Shown here: positions 27,953 through 37,606 of the stretch, one piece after another
Position numbering within the stretch: the stretch's first letter is position 1
Layout: every line of letters starts with the position of its first letter
Assembly (NCBI GenBank): GCA_963769435.1
Contig: CAVYLN010000002.1
Span: 1,736,001 to 1,800,000, forward strand
Length of the DNA stretch: 64,000 bases
Source: JADKAV01 sp963769435
GTDB lineage: Bacteria; Actinomycetota; Actinomycetes; S36-B12; UBA10799
Direction: 5' to 3'
Translations under genes and position numbers: made by a program
Notes under the pieces: model-generated
The model's database searches: none
What the model saw: only the letters and a program-made list of their open reading frames with translations
Told to the model about the DNA's origin: nothing

Positions 27953-29440
27953 ATGAATCTCGCCGAGAACCTGGTCGCGACCGCAGCCGCAGCACCCCGA
28001 CCACGTCGCCATCAAGTTGGACGACTTCGAACTGAGCTACGCCGCGCTGGATGGTGCGAGCGCACTCGCGGCCGGATGGCTGCGGGACCTGGGTGTCGGG
28101 CCGGGTGACCGCGTGGGGATCATGCTGCCGAACATTCCGCAGTTCCCGATCATCTACTACGGGGCCCTGCGTGCCGGAGCGGTCGTGGTCCCCATGAACC
28201 CGCTGTTCAAGGAGCGGGAGGTCGAGTTCTACCTCAGCGACTCGGGAGCCAAGGTGATCTTCGCCTGGGACGGCATCGCCGACCAGGCGCAGCCCGGCGC
28301 CGAGGCCGCTGGTGCCGCGTTCGAAGTGGTCGATGGCGACTTCTCGCAACGCCTGGGATCGCACCACCCGGCACCGGAAGTGGTGGACCGGGCGCCCGAC
28401 GACACCGCCGTGATCCTGTACACCTCGGGCACGACCGGCAAGCCCAAGGGTGCGGAACTGACCCACAGCAACCTGTTGAGCAACGTCGAGGCCTCGGTGG
28501 CGCTCTTCGACGGCTCCAGCGAGGACGTGATCTTCGGCGGGCTGCCGCTGTTCCACTCGTTCGGCCAGATGTGCGGGCTGAACTCGTCCGTCACGTGCGG
28601 TGCGACCCTGACCCTCATCCCGCGATTCGACCCGACCAAGGCGCTCGAGGTGCTGCAGCGCGACAAGGTCACGATCATGCAGGGTGTGCCGACGATGTAC
28701 GTCGCACTACTGCAGCATCCCCAGCACGGCGACTACGACACGTCCACACTTGCGCCTGAGCGTCTCCGGCGGCGCCTCACTGCCCGTGGAGGTCCTGCGC
28801 GGATTCGAGAAGGACTTCGACGCGATCCTGCTGGAGGGCTACGGCCTGAGTGAGACCAGCCCCGTCGCCTCGTTCAACCACGCCGGACCGGGAACGCAAG
28901 GCCGGTTCCATCGGGACCCCGATCGTGAACGTGGAGATGCGACTCGTGGACTCCAACTGGAACGACGTGCCGGACGGCGAGATCGGCGAGATCGCGATCA
29001 AGGGACCGAACGTGATGAAGGGCTACTGGCAGCGCCCCGACGCCACCGATGAGGTGATCAAGGACGACTGGTTCCGCACCGGCGACCTCGCCACACGTGA
29101 CGACGACGGCTACTACTTCATCGTCGACCGCGCCAAGGACATGATCATCCGCGGCGGCTACAACGTGTACCCGCGCGAGGTCGAAGAGATCCTTTACGAG
29201 CACCCGGCGGTCGCGGAGGCCGCTGTGGTGGGCGTACCGGACGCGACCTTGGGTGAGGAGATCGGCGCCGCGATCACATTGAAGCCGGGTGCGACTGCCA
29301 CCGCCGACGAGATCGGGGAGTTCGTCAGGGAGCGGATCGCGGCCTACAAGTACCCGCGGATCGTCTGGTTCCTGGACGAGGGCCTGCCCAAGGGGCCGAC
29401 CGGGAAGATCCTCAAGCGGGAGATCACGCCGCCCGCGTAG
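27953..29440 (+). CDS. Long-chain acyl-CoA synthetase (three frame breaks)
   Basis: An AMP-forming ligase of the ANL superfamily that activates fatty acids. The start MNLAENLVATAAAAP follows aaggagaatg. Motifs are ILYTSGTTGKPKG (P-loop), EGYGLSETSP, DWFRTGDLATRDDDG, RGGYNVYPREVEE and KGPTGKILKRE with the catalytic Lys. Single extra bases at about 27997 (cccc), 28752 (tt) and 28892 (ggg) account for all three breaks. The corrected protein is about 495 residues, a normal FadD length. Confidence 0.92.
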
Positions 29441-29547
29441 ATCACCGTCGGGGGAACACCATCGCGGCCGTGCCGAACCGGTTCGGCACGCCGTTGCGCA
29501 ACCAGGCACTGACAACTCCGCGTCCTAGTGGGCGAAAGGAGTCATCT

Positions 29548-30924
29548 ATGACACACGAATCTTCGCCGAGCGAAATCAGTCCCCGGTCGCCGGCCGCCCG
29601 GTTGCTCCTGCTGTGCCTGACCGTCCTGCTGCTCACGCTCACCGGCCTCGATCGGGCTGTTGCGGCCGGGAGGGTCCCCGGGTCGCAGGATCAGCAGACG
29701 GTCGAGGTCGCGATGGCCGAACTGCGTGCAGAAGGCATGCTGTTCGAGAGCGCCTCTCGCACACCAGATGTGGTGCCGAGGCAGGCCTCCACATTCGGCC
29801 GGTCCCTGTTCCATGGGGTGGCCTTCGCCGGTGGTCAGGTGGTGCTCTCCGAGGTGCTGGCGGCGATGGGCTACGACCCGGAGGCCGAGCGACTGCAGGC
29901 GCTCAAGGACATCAACGACTCGATCACCGCACTCAATGCTGATGTCCAGCGTCTCTCCCAGCAGGTCGAGCAGCTGCTGGAAGGTCAGGACCGCAGCAAC
30001 TTCTACAACTCCTACACGCAGGCGGGTATCGCCGCGGCGAACCTGGACACGGCGATGCGGTCGGTGACCATGTGGATCGAGAAGGATCTGGAACCGTCGG
30101 AGTCGACTCTGGCCAACATGCAGATCGTGATCACCACGTCGATCGGGCAACTGGATTTCCTGGTCGCCAATCCGACCACGGGGACCGTTCCCCTGATGAT
30201 GAAGGCCGCGGACCCCGCTCCCGTGTCGGACCTGATCGCCTATTGGGACAAGATCGACACCGTTCGTGACGACTATCGGGCCGTTCTCGCGCAGGGACTG
30301 GCTACGTTGGACACGATGAAGACCTGGGACAGTAGCGGGACGATCGCCGCCGACTTGGAGACCTTCACCGAGCGGGCGACCGAGGCCGTCTCCGGCATGT
30401 ACGGGTACGGAGTCGCGGTCGACGCCAAGAGGGTCCACCTCAAGGGCAGCGGAACCGTGCTCACTGCGTTGGGGACAAAGGCCGTCGTCGGTGAGTCCAA
30501 TGCGGCGTCGGTGGCGGATCGCGGTGAGATCGAGCCGATGCTCCAGGAACTCGCGAGTGCCTACCGACCGGCCGATCACGATGGTCAGTCGCTGGAGAAG
30601 TACCTGCAGGCGCGGGGAGTGCCGACGAGTTACAACTACTCCGACACCTACCTCGGCGGCGTGGTCCGGAACAACCGCTGGGCATCGGTCAACCAGGTGG
30701 GCCGCATCTCCGGGAACAAGTATGAGTCGGTGGAGCGCCAGTTCGGGCAGACCTACCCACTGCTGAGTCCTGATGGCCAGAACTTGACCCACAACCAGGC
30801 GCTCGCTTTCAAGATGAAGGATGGCCCTGCTGCGACGCGACTGTCCGTGTCGCTCAACGTGGGCGGACGTGCGGCCGATCTCACGCCGGCCTCGCTGGAG
30901 CAGGCCGCCTTCGGCCTCGAGTGA
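29548..30924 (+). CDS. Secreted protein of unknown family
   Basis: ATG 29548 follows a strong cgaaaggag ribosome-binding site. The 458-residue product has a signal peptide (RLLLLCLTVLLLTLTGLDRAVAA). A heptad-rich segment at about residues 105-135 (INDSITALNADVQRLSQQVE) follows, then long helices with few cysteines (TAMRSVTMWIEKDLEPSEST). The C-terminus (NVGGRAADLTPASLEQ) looks beta-rich. I do not recognise the family. It lies 7 nt upstream of the LacI regulator and may share its transcript. Confidence 0.75.
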   Translation: MTHESSPSEISPRSPAARLLLLCLTVLLLTLTGLDRAVAAGRVPGSQDQQTVEVAMAELRAEGMLFESASRTPDVVPRQASTFGRSLFHGVAFAGGQVVLSEVLAAMGYDPEAERLQALKDINDSITALNADVQRLSQQVEQLLEGQDRSNFYNSYTQAGIAAANLDTAMRSVTMWIEKDLEPSESTLANMQIVITTSIGQLDFLVANPTTGTVPLMMKAADPAPVSDLIAYWDKIDTVRDDYRAVLAQGLATLDTMKTWDSSGTIAADLETFTERATEAVSGMYGYGVAVDAKRVHLKGSGTVLTALGTKAVVGESNAASVADRGEIEPMLQELASAYRPADHDGQSLEKYLQARGVPTSYNYSDTYLGGVVRNNRWASVNQVGRISGNKYESVERQFGQTYPLLSPDGQNLTHNQALAFKMKDGPAATRLSVSLNVGGRAADLTPASLEQAAFGLE

Positions 30925-30931
30925 CGCGCAC

Positions 30932-31894
30932 ATGACGCAGCCACCGCCCCTCCGGCGCCCGAAGCTGGCCCACGTCGCCATGGCGGCGGGGGTCAGCATC
31001 GGCACCGCCTCCGACGCCCTGAACGGCAAAGGGCGGATGAGCGATGGTGTGCGCACGCGGGTCATCGAGACCGCTGAGGCGATCGGCTACCGGCCGAACG
31101 CGAACGCGCGGATCCTGGCCCTCGGACGCTCCGAGATCGTCGCCCTGGTCACCCACGGTCCGGCGGGCTCGGCAGCGCCGCGCGTCTACTGGCCGCAGTT
31201 GCAGGCGGCCTTCACCGAGCGCCTGCTCGACCACGGCATGGTTGCGGCCACCATGACTCTGGATGACCTGACCAAGCTGGACGGCCTTCCTTTCGACCTC
31301 ATCGTCTACGCGGGCCTGGATTCCCCCGCCGCCCTGCCCGAGGAGATCCGTGCTGACTACCGGGTGTTCGACATCGACATGGCCGGTGACTCCGAGGTGG
31401 GCCTTCGCCTGCGCACCCGATTCGCCGCTGTCTGCCGAGCCGCCCTCGACCTGCTGGTCGAGCAGGGCGCCCGCCGACCGGGACTGGTCTTCACCGGGGA
31501 TTCGGGGAAGACCGCACGCGGGGTGTACGAGCAGTGGTGCACCCTGCGCGGAATCGAGCCGAGCGAGGTCGATGCCGCTCGGCCCGACCGTGGCGAACGC
31601 CTCGCCGCGGCCCTGGGCCACGGGCTCGATGCCGTGTTCAGTTTCCTCGTCGACGGCGATTGGCTGCTCCCGGCGCTCGCCGGCGGCGCCAAGGGCCGGA
31701 CTCTTGACGTGGTGTCGCTGGGTCCGGTGCCGACCGGCGACCACCCGGGAGTCCATGTCCGCCTGATCCGGCCGGACGGACACGACCTCGGTGCTCAGAT
31801 CGCTGATTCGGCGTTCGCGATCCTCCGCGGTAGGCCGCCGCAGCCACTGGACGTGCGTTTCCTTCTCGACGCCGAGCCGTTCGAGACGGGCTGA
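30932..31894 (+). CDS. LacI-family transcriptional regulator
   Basis: A 320-residue regulator. The N-terminal helix-turn-helix (KLAHVAMAAGVSIGTASDAL NGKGRMSD) is followed by the hinge GYRPNANARILALGRSEIVA and a periplasmic-binding-protein-like effector domain. ATG 30932 follows cgcac. The bicupin gene begins 70 nt downstream and is the most likely local target. The effector is unknown. Confidence 0.88.
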   Translation: MTQPPPLRRPKLAHVAMAAGVSIGTASDALNGKGRMSDGVRTRVIETAEAIGYRPNANARILALGRSEIVALVTHGPAGSAAPRVYWPQLQAAFTERLLDHGMVAATMTLDDLTKLDGLPFDLIVYAGLDSPAALPEEIRADYRVFDIDMAGDSEVGLRLRTRFAAVCRAALDLLVEQGARRPGLVFTGDSGKTARGVYEQWCTLRGIEPSEVDAARPDRGERLAAALGHGLDAVFSFLVDGDWLLPALAGGAKGRTLDVVSLGPVPTGDHPGVHVRLIRPDGHDLGAQIADSAFAILRGRPPQPLDVRFLLDAEPFETG

Positions 31895-31964
31895 GGTTTG
31901 GACCGCAGGACGGGGCTCTCAGGAGCCGCTAGCCTGTGGTGATCCGGTCGGCGAAGGGGATTTC

Positions 31965-32969
31965 ATGGTCAGCGACGAGTACCGAGCGCGCTACAGGTCG
32001 GCGGCGCAGATCCGCGCGGGAGGGGCCCTCGGCAACATCTTCGACGGGCCGCGGATCTCGGTCCACGGGCTCGACACCCTCCTGCTCGCCTGGCCGGGAA
32101 CCGGCTTCCAGACCGAGGCTGTCCACCTGACCATCGTCGAGCCAGGGCAGTCGTGCGAGCAGTACTCCTACGACCTGTCGGAGGAGGCCTTCCTCTGCCG
32201 CCACGGTGAGGTCGAGGTGTTCCTGCGCGGGGACTGGGTCACCCTGCGCCCCGGGGACATGGCCTACTTCCCCGCCGGCGTGCCCCACGCGATCCGTAAC
32301 TCGTCGCAGCGCCGGGCCTACCTGGTCAACCAGATCTGCCCGCCGCAGTTCGATCTCTACTCCGACGCGGGGCTGTACAACCCCGCCTGGGGGGTCATGA
32401 ACGACACCGCGGTTCGCAAGGCGAAGATCAACGCGGAGCCGCTGGCGGTCGAAGACCTCGACGAGATGTTGCACCGCGACGATCAGGCCTCCGTCAGGGC
32501 GCAGAACCTGACACCTGCCGAGGTGACCGGCGGCGGGGCCCTGTTCAACGTCCTGGAGGGCGCGGCCTTCACCGGGATCGGACTGCCGATGCGGCTGATC
32601 ATGTGGCCGGGTGCGGGCACGCGACTGGTGGGCTTCAACTACGCCTATTGCGGTACCGGGGTGGAAGACACGATCCACACACACCCGGTCTCCGACGAGT
32701 TCCTCGTGATGTGGAGCGGGGCGGGACAACTGTTCATCGGGGACATCGGGTGGGTCGATGCCGGCCCCGGCGATGTCGCCCTGGCGCCGTGCGGAGTGAT
32801 GCACGGTCACCGCAGTACCGATGACCGGGGTCCCTCGATGATGGGCGGATTCGCCTCACCCCCACAACTCGACCTGGTCATACCCACCGACTACTACGAC
32901 GCCGGCCGGTTCTCGCATCCCGACCAGACGGAACTCACGGACGCTCAGATGCACGAGGCCGACAAGTAG
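31965..32969 (+). CDS. Bicupin protein
   Basis: A 334-residue protein with two cupin barrels. Barrel 1 (about residues 40-125) has EPGQSCEQYSYDLSEEAFLC and RPGDMAYFPAGVPHAIRN. Barrel 2 (about 195-300) has THPVSDEFLVMWSGAGQLFI and PGDVALAPCGVMHGH. His/Glu metal ligands are present in both. The start follows ggcgaaggggattc. Such enzymes include dioxygenases, isomerases and amidohydrolases; I cannot choose. The upstream LacI gene suggests control by a small metabolite. Confidence 0.85.
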   Translation: MVSDEYRARYRSAAQIRAGGALGNIFDGPRISVHGLDTLLLAWPGTGFQTEAVHLTIVEPGQSCEQYSYDLSEEAFLCRHGEVEVFLRGDWVTLRPGDMAYFPAGVPHAIRNSSQRRAYLVNQICPPQFDLYSDAGLYNPAWGVMNDTAVRKAKINAEPLAVEDLDEMLHRDDQASVRAQNLTPAEVTGGGALFNVLEGAAFTGIGLPMRLIMWPGAGTRLVGFNYAYCGTGVEDTIHTHPVSDEFLVMWSGAGQLFIGDIGWVDAGPGDVALAPCGVMHGHRSTDDRGPSMMGGFASPPQLDLVIPTDYYDAGRFSHPDQTELTDAQMHEADK

Positions 32970-33084
32970 TGACCCCGGGGACCGGCCGTGGTTTCGATTC
33001 CGGTCCGACCCGGGTCCGCCCGCTGACGTCCCCACCCACGCCCGGCGTGCGGCAGGGTCGGGCAACGCGTGTGAGGGTGTCCGT

Positions 33085-33543
33085 ATGGCTGTCGACGACC
33101 CGTTCGCGGTGCTCGGGATCGCGCCCAACGCGACGCCGGACGAGATCAAGGCCTCGTACCGGGCCAAGGTGCGCACGATGCACCCGGACGTGGGTGGGGA
33201 TGCCGAGGCATTCCGCGTGGTGAAGGCAGCAGCCGAACGAGCACTCTCGTACGCCTCGGGCGAAGCGCCGAACCCATACCTCCCTACGGAGGACCACACG
33301 CTCTACGTGTCCTCGTACGACCGCCACGCGCACAGCCCGCCGTTACCGCCCAACGTGTGGAGCAACCGCCTACTCGGTGGGACGCTGTTCTGGGTCCTGC
33401 CGATCGTGGGTGTCATCTTCATGGTCGCCGCAGCCACCGGACGGTACTTCGTGCCGGTGTACGCGGGCAGCATGCTGGTGTTCGGGACTGTGGTGTGGCT
33501 GGTGCTACGGCGTCGGCGCCGGGCATGGCGAAATGGCCAGTGA
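33085..33543 (+). CDS. Membrane-anchored J-domain protein
   Basis: A 152-residue protein. The N-terminal J domain (DPFAVLGIAPNATPDEIKAS) has the essential HPD motif in RTMHPDVGG. It is followed by a linker and two membrane helices (LLGGTLFWVLPIVGVIFMVA, YAGSMLVFGTVVWLVL) ending in an Arg-rich tail. It probably recruits DnaK to the membrane. Frame and length are coherent. Confidence 0.87.
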   Translation: MAVDDPFAVLGIAPNATPDEIKASYRAKVRTMHPDVGGDAEAFRVVKAAAERALSYASGEAPNPYLPTEDHTLYVSSYDRHAHSPPLPPNVWSNRLLGGTLFWVLPIVGVIFMVAAATGRYFVPVYAGSMLVFGTVVWLVLRRRRRAWRNGQ

Positions 33544-33575
33544 GAACCGGTGCGGCTGCCTGGTCCGGGATTCAG

Positions 33576-33662
33576 CGGAGGGCCAGGGATTCGAACCCTG
33601 GGTGACGTTGCCGCCACAACGGTTTTCAAGACCGTCTCCTTAGGCCACTCGGACAGCCCTCC
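33576..33662 (-). tRNA. tRNA-Ser(TGA)
   Basis: On the minus strand acceptor arms GGAGGGC and GCCCTCC pair; the T-loop is GGTTCGAATCCC; a long variable arm is present. The anticodon loop CTTGAAAAC gives anticodon TGA. CCA is not encoded. Confidence 0.96.
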
Positions 33663-33854
33663 TGTGTTTCGACTCTAGGGTGCCAGGTCGGGGGGTACCG
33701 CAGCCGCGGTGGCTCCGGTTCGGGTCTGGCCGCCCGGCTGATTGCGAAGGGGTTCGTCCCGTGTCGGCGCACTCGGCCAGGTCCCCGATGGCGTGAGTCT
33801 GCCGAGGACCCCGGACCCCGGGCCGGACCTGGTGGCACCGTTACACTGATCGAC

Positions 33855-33948
33855 GGAGGCGTCGCCTAGTCCGGTCTATGGCGCCCGCCTGCTAAGCGGG
33901 TTTGGGACTCAAATCCCATCGCGGGTTCAAATCCCGCCGCCTCCGCCA
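33855..33948 (+). tRNA. tRNA-Ser(GCT)
   Basis: Acceptor arms GGAGGCG and CGCCTCC, a class II variable arm, T-loop GGTTCAAATCCC, anticodon loop CTGCTAAG with anticodon GCT. CCA is encoded at 33946-33948. Confidence 0.96.
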
Positions 33949-33951
33949 TGT

Positions 33952-33982
33952 ACGAAGCCCCGAGGAAGCCTCGGGGCTTCGT
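33952..33982 (+). terminator. Terminator after tRNA-Ser(GCT)
   Basis: A 14-bp perfect hairpin, ACGAAGCCCCGAGG and CCTCGGGGCTTCGT, with loop aag, starting 4 nt after the tRNA. Confidence 0.85.
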
Positions 33983-34106
33983 GCGTTGTTCTGTATTCGG
34001 GAGATGGAAGGCTTCGGCGGTCGGACGCCCCCTGCCGCCGGTGCCTCCAGCCGCCATCGCCGTGGTGTCTTTGACAGGATTGCGGGACGAGTGACGGGAG
34101 TCTGCG

Positions 34107-35533
34107 ATGAAGTGGGTCAAGAGAATCCTTCTGACCTTGGTCGGTCTGGTCGTGGTCCTGCTTCGCTCGTGGTGATCGGTGCGCTGCTCTGGCTGAACAT
34201 TCCGTCCAACGCCTCGGGGATGGCAGCGAAGAGTGTCTGTTCGGCGGCGTTCGTCGCCGGTCGCCCCGCCGACGCCGCCACTCTGATGGAGCAGGATGTC
34301 ACTCCGGCCAGCCCCGCCCTGAAGTTGATCTCGACGCAGATCAACGAATCCGAGTACACCGTGACCAGCAAGTTCCTCGGGTTGTTCAAGCGACAGGCAT
34401 CGCTGGTGAGCAAGCGTGGTTGTGTTCTCGACGAGCCAGCGGACCCGACCGCTGTGCCGTACACACCGGCGGCCCCGGATCCTGCTGAATGGCCAGCAGG
34501 GGACGCCGTCTCCGGTGACCCGTCCGCCGGCGTCGACATGGACGCTCTCGAGCAGGTCGTCGAGGAGGCCTTCGTAGGTTCCGGAGACCCGCTGGCAGCC
34601 AACGCTCGGGGCGTGGCCGTCGTGCAGGACGGCAAGTTGTTGCTCGTTCGTGACGGCAAGGACATCCAGCCGAACAATGCGCTGCACGGATGGTCGATGA
34701 CCAAGACCGTCGCGGCCATGCTGGCCTACAAGAAGTTCGAAGAGGCCGGTCTGGACGTCGCGACCCCGGTGGTCGAGGCGTTCCCAACGGACAAGGAACC
34801 GGAGTGGGTCGGCGCAGTGGCGTGAGGACGAGCGGGCGCAGATCACGGTCGCCGACCTGCTCTTCATGCGTGCGGGCTGAAGATGGACGAGAGCTACGAC
34901 GCATGGGGGCAAGTCGTGCAGATGCTGTACGGCGAGCCGAACATGGCGTCTTGGGCAGCCGATCACCCGGCGGAGTCCGAAGCGGGCACCGAATGGGAGT
35001 ACCTCAGTGCCGTGTCCAACATCCTGGCGCAGATCGTGCAGGCCTACTTCCCCGACGACGAGCAGTACTGGGACTACTCCAAGACCGCGTTGTTCGACCC
35101 GATCGGCGTCAAGACCGCCACGTTGGAGACGGACACGACCGGAACCTGGGTCGGCTCCTCGTACCTCTGGGCAAGCGTGCGCGACTGGGCCCGGCTCGGT
35201 GAGTTGATGCTCAACGACGGTCAGTGGCAGGGGCAGGAGGTTCTCCCGCCCGGTTGGCTCGAACTTGCGCGGACCCAGGCCATGCCAGAAGGGGAGGGAG
35301 CCGGCTATGGGGCGCAGAGCTGGCTGCCGGCGAACCCGATCGGCGGGGAGTGCAAGGACACAGCAGGCATCCCGGAGGACACGGTCTCGATGGAGGGTCA
35401 CTGGGGTCAGATCGTGGCCATGGTTCCTTCGCGCGACGCGGTCATCGTGAGGCTGGGCTGGACCTTCAACGGAAGCGACGCCTTCGACAGTTGCCAGTTC
35501 GTCAGCGATGTTCTGGAGACGCTACCCGAGTAG
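34107..35533 (+). CDS. Serine hydrolase of the beta-lactamase class C family (frameshifted)
   Basis: ATG 34107 opens a membrane anchor (MKWVKRILLTLVGLVVVL then ASLVVIGALLWL after a break near 34163). The catalytic SxxK is in HGWSMTKTVAAM, and the YxN-like motif in EWEYLSAVSN. The C-terminal part includes SVRDWARLGELMLNDGQW and MEGHWGQIVAMVPSRDAVIV. Further breaks lie near 34815 and 34878; two of the three are missing bases, unlike most others here. Probably a penicillin-binding-protein-like esterase or D-aminopeptidase; beta-lactam resistance is not implied. Confidence 0.8.
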
Positions 35534-35557
35534 GCGTTGACGGCCTCTGCATCGCAC

Positions 35558-35687
35558 GAACTGGTTGGCGGGAGCCCTCTGTCCCTGGATCTCAACCAGT
35601 TCCTGCGCGAATTGCGCCCGATATAGCCGTTTTGCGGGGTTTGTGAGCGGGAGAACTGGTTGGCCGAGGGCAGGCGCCAACCAGTTC
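35558..35687. repeat. Paired hairpins with the word GAACTGGTTGGC
   Basis: GAACTGGTTG (35558) and CAACCAGTTC (35593) are inverted, and GAACTGGTTGGC (35653) and GCCAACCAGTTC (35676) form a perfect 12-bp stem with an 11-nt loop. All lie in the 208-bp gap before the thioesterase gene, where I see no coding sequence. Confidence 0.8.
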
Positions 35688-35741
35688 GTGCGCTGGGCCG
35701 ACCTTGCCACCGACATGACGGTGTCGCAATACGGTTGGGGC

Positions 35742-36194
35742 ATGACCGAGATCACCCCTCAGATGGCCACCGACTTCGTCCACCAGGTGGTGCCCGCCAT
35801 CGGCCGTCTCGGCGTGGTGGTGGAGGACATCGGGCCGGGCCGGGTCACGCTGCGGGTGCCGATCGAACCGAACGCCAACCACATGGGCACGATGTACGCC
35901 GGGGCGTTGTTCGCGCTGGCAGAACTGCCCGGCGGTTTGATCCCGCTGGCGGTCCTGGACCCGACCAGGTACACGCCGATCGTCACCGCCATCGAACTGC
36001 GCTTCACCGCAGCGGCGCGCACTGACGTGTCCCTGACCGCGAGTATGGAGCCCGACGCGCTGCGCGCCCTCGGTGCGCAGGTGGATGCCGAAGGGCGCGC
36101 AGACTTCACCCTTGAACTGCACGGCGAGGACGAGAACGGCCGGACGGTGATCGAGAGCACGGCGCACTACCAACTGCGGCCCAACCGTGGATGA
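35742..36194 (+). CDS. Hotdog-fold thioesterase-like protein
   Basis: A 150-residue protein starting MTEITPQMATDFVHQVVPAI. The segment ANHMGTMYAGALFALAELPG matches the PaaI/DUF4442 hotdog helix with its N-H-x-G-x-x-x-A-G pattern, and AIELRFTAAARTDVS is the second conserved strand. Acyl-CoA thioesterase activity is inferred from the fold. The stop overlaps the start of the next gene by 8 nt. Confidence 0.82.
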   Translation: MTEITPQMATDFVHQVVPAIGRLGVVVEDIGPGRVTLRVPIEPNANHMGTMYAGALFALAELPGGLIPLAVLDPTRYTPIVTAIELRFTAAARTDVSLTASMEPDALRALGAQVDAEGRADFTLELHGEDENGRTVIESTAHYQLRPNRG

Positions 36195-37050
36195 TGTCCT
36201 CGGGTGGCTCTGCGAAGGCGACCCGGCCATCACGTGGCAGGCGCAGCGCGACCTCGTCGGTGGCGACTGGCGCAGTACCCGGGCGCGAGTGGCCGAGTCG
36301 GGATGGGGCGCGGAACTGCTGAGCCACCGCCGCGCGGACGGTACCTGGCCCGACGGGTGGTACGACCCGAAGTGGACCTCGACGTTCTACTCGCTGCAGG
36401 TGCTTCAGCAACTCGGGGTGCCGGCGCCCGAATCCGCGGCGGCGCTGCTGCGCGCGGGTCGGCGCGACGACGGGACGTTCCGGTTGTGGACCTCTGGCCG
36501 GGACGATGTCTGCGTGACGGCGATGATGTTCGCGATGGCCACGGAGGCAGGACTGCCGATGCCGGGCGCCCTCGACGGCCTGCTCGCCCGACAGATGCGC
36601 GACGGCGGATGGAACTGTCGGCGCGACGCGAGCCATGCCTCGTTCCACACCACACTGAGCGTTCTCGAGGCCTTGGTTCCGTTCGAGTCCGATGGCGGTG
36701 TCCAGCAGGCGGCACAGCAGGGGCGGGAGTTCCTGCTCGCGCACCGACTGTTCCGCTCGCACCGCACCGGGGAGGTGGTGCGGGCGTCGTTCACCCGGTT
36801 CTCGTTCCCCTGCTACTGGTACTACGACGTGCTCCGCGCGCTGGACTACTGGCGCGGCTTCGCCTGGGACGACCGCCTGACCGACGCCATGGAACTGCTG
36901 GTGTCGAAGCGGCGTCACGGCACATGGACCCTGCAGAACAAACACCGTGGGCTCACCTGGTTCGACATGGAGACTCCGGGCAGACCGAGTCGCTGGAACA
37001 CGCTGCGAGCGCTGCGGGTGTTGGACTGGGCTCAGCCGCGGAACCGGTAG
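36187..37050 (+). CDS. Prenyltransferase/squalene-cyclase-fold protein
   Basis: A 287-residue alpha-alpha toroid protein. Repeated lines such as RADGTWPDGWYDPKWTSTFY, RDDGTFRLW, RDGGWNCRRDASHASFHTTL and RHGTWTLQNKHRG resemble QW-type repeats of terpenoid cyclases. It lacks a clear DxDD motif, so cyclase activity is doubtful. It overlaps the thioesterase gene by 8 nt, suggesting translational coupling. Function unknown. Confidence 0.75.
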   Translation: MDDVLGWLCEGDPAITWQAQRDLVGGDWRSTRARVAESGWGAELLSHRRADGTWPDGWYDPKWTSTFYSLQVLQQLGVPAPESAAALLRAGRRDDGTFRLWTSGRDDVCVTAMMFAMATEAGLPMPGALDGLLARQMRDGGWNCRRDASHASFHTTLSVLEALVPFESDGGVQQAAQQGREFLLAHRLFRSHRTGEVVRASFTRFSFPCYWYYDVLRALDYWRGFAWDDRLTDAMELLVSKRRHGTWTLQNKHRGLTWFDMETPGRPSRWNTLRALRVLDWAQPRNR

Positions 37051-37541
37051 CCCGATTGCCTGTCCCGGATCCTCTTGACGTACGCCTCGGTCTCGCGGAA
37101 CGGCGGGATTCCGTCGTATCGGACGACCTGGCTCCAGCCCGCGTTGTAGCCGGCGAGTGCCAGGTCTATCGGGTCGCCATCGATCCCTGAGATCTTCGCC
37201 TCGTAGATGAGGAAGCACATCAGCCGAGCCTGTGCGGCGATGGCCTCCTGCGGGTCGAAGGCTGAGGCCACCCCATCACCGTCGAGATCCCTGCCCCACA
37301 CCGCCCAGGTGTCGGGGATGAACTGGGCGATCCCTTCGGCCCCCGCTGGTGACACGGCCTTCGGATCGAATCCGGACTCCTGGTCGAGTTGGGCGGCGAG
37401 AAGTTTCGGTGTCAGTTCGGGGCATTCCTTCGCGGCCTGCCGGATTTCTTTGCGGTACTCCTTCGGCACTGTGCGCTGGAATTCAGAACCACACCCCGCG
37501 AGCACCAACGCCGCGGCGATCAGCCCCACCACGCGTCGCAC
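37032..37541 (-). CDS. Lytic transglycosylase-like lipoprotein
   Basis: A 169-residue protein with lipobox VLAGC and an SLT lysozyme-like domain. AAQLDQESGFDPKAVSPAGA holds the catalytic Glu in the ES motif, followed by EGIAQFIPDTW and LALAGYNAGWSQVVRY. It should cleave peptidoglycan glycan strands outside the membrane. Its 3' end overlaps the convergent cyclase-fold gene by 19 nt. Confidence 0.92.
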   Translation of the reverse strand: MRRVVGLIAAALVLAGCGSEFQRTVPKEYRKEIRQAAKECPELTPKLLAAQLDQESGFDPKAVSPAGAEGIAQFIPDTWAVWGRDLDGDGVASAFDPQEAIAAQARLMCFLIYEAKISGIDGDPIDLALAGYNAGWSQVVRYDGIPPFRETEAYVKRIRDRQSGYRFRG

Positions 37542-37606
37542 TTACCAATCGTAGGCCGGTTGTCCGACTGGTACCCGGGGCAGGTTCCGGTCAAGGGGGC
37601 GGCGTG

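Noticed and set aside
27953..29440. True pseudogene of an acyl-CoA synthetase
   Set aside because: All catalytic motifs are intact and each of the three breaks is removed by deleting one base of a short run, the same pattern as in other conserved genes here.
29542..31065. 507-codon minus-strand frame opposite the secreted protein and LacI genes
   Set aside because: It covers a gene with a signal peptide and ribosome-binding site on the other strand and has no domain of its own.
34107..35533. Antibiotic-resistance beta-lactamase
   Set aside because: SxxK serine hydrolases of this type include many esterases and peptidases; nothing here shows beta-lactam specificity.
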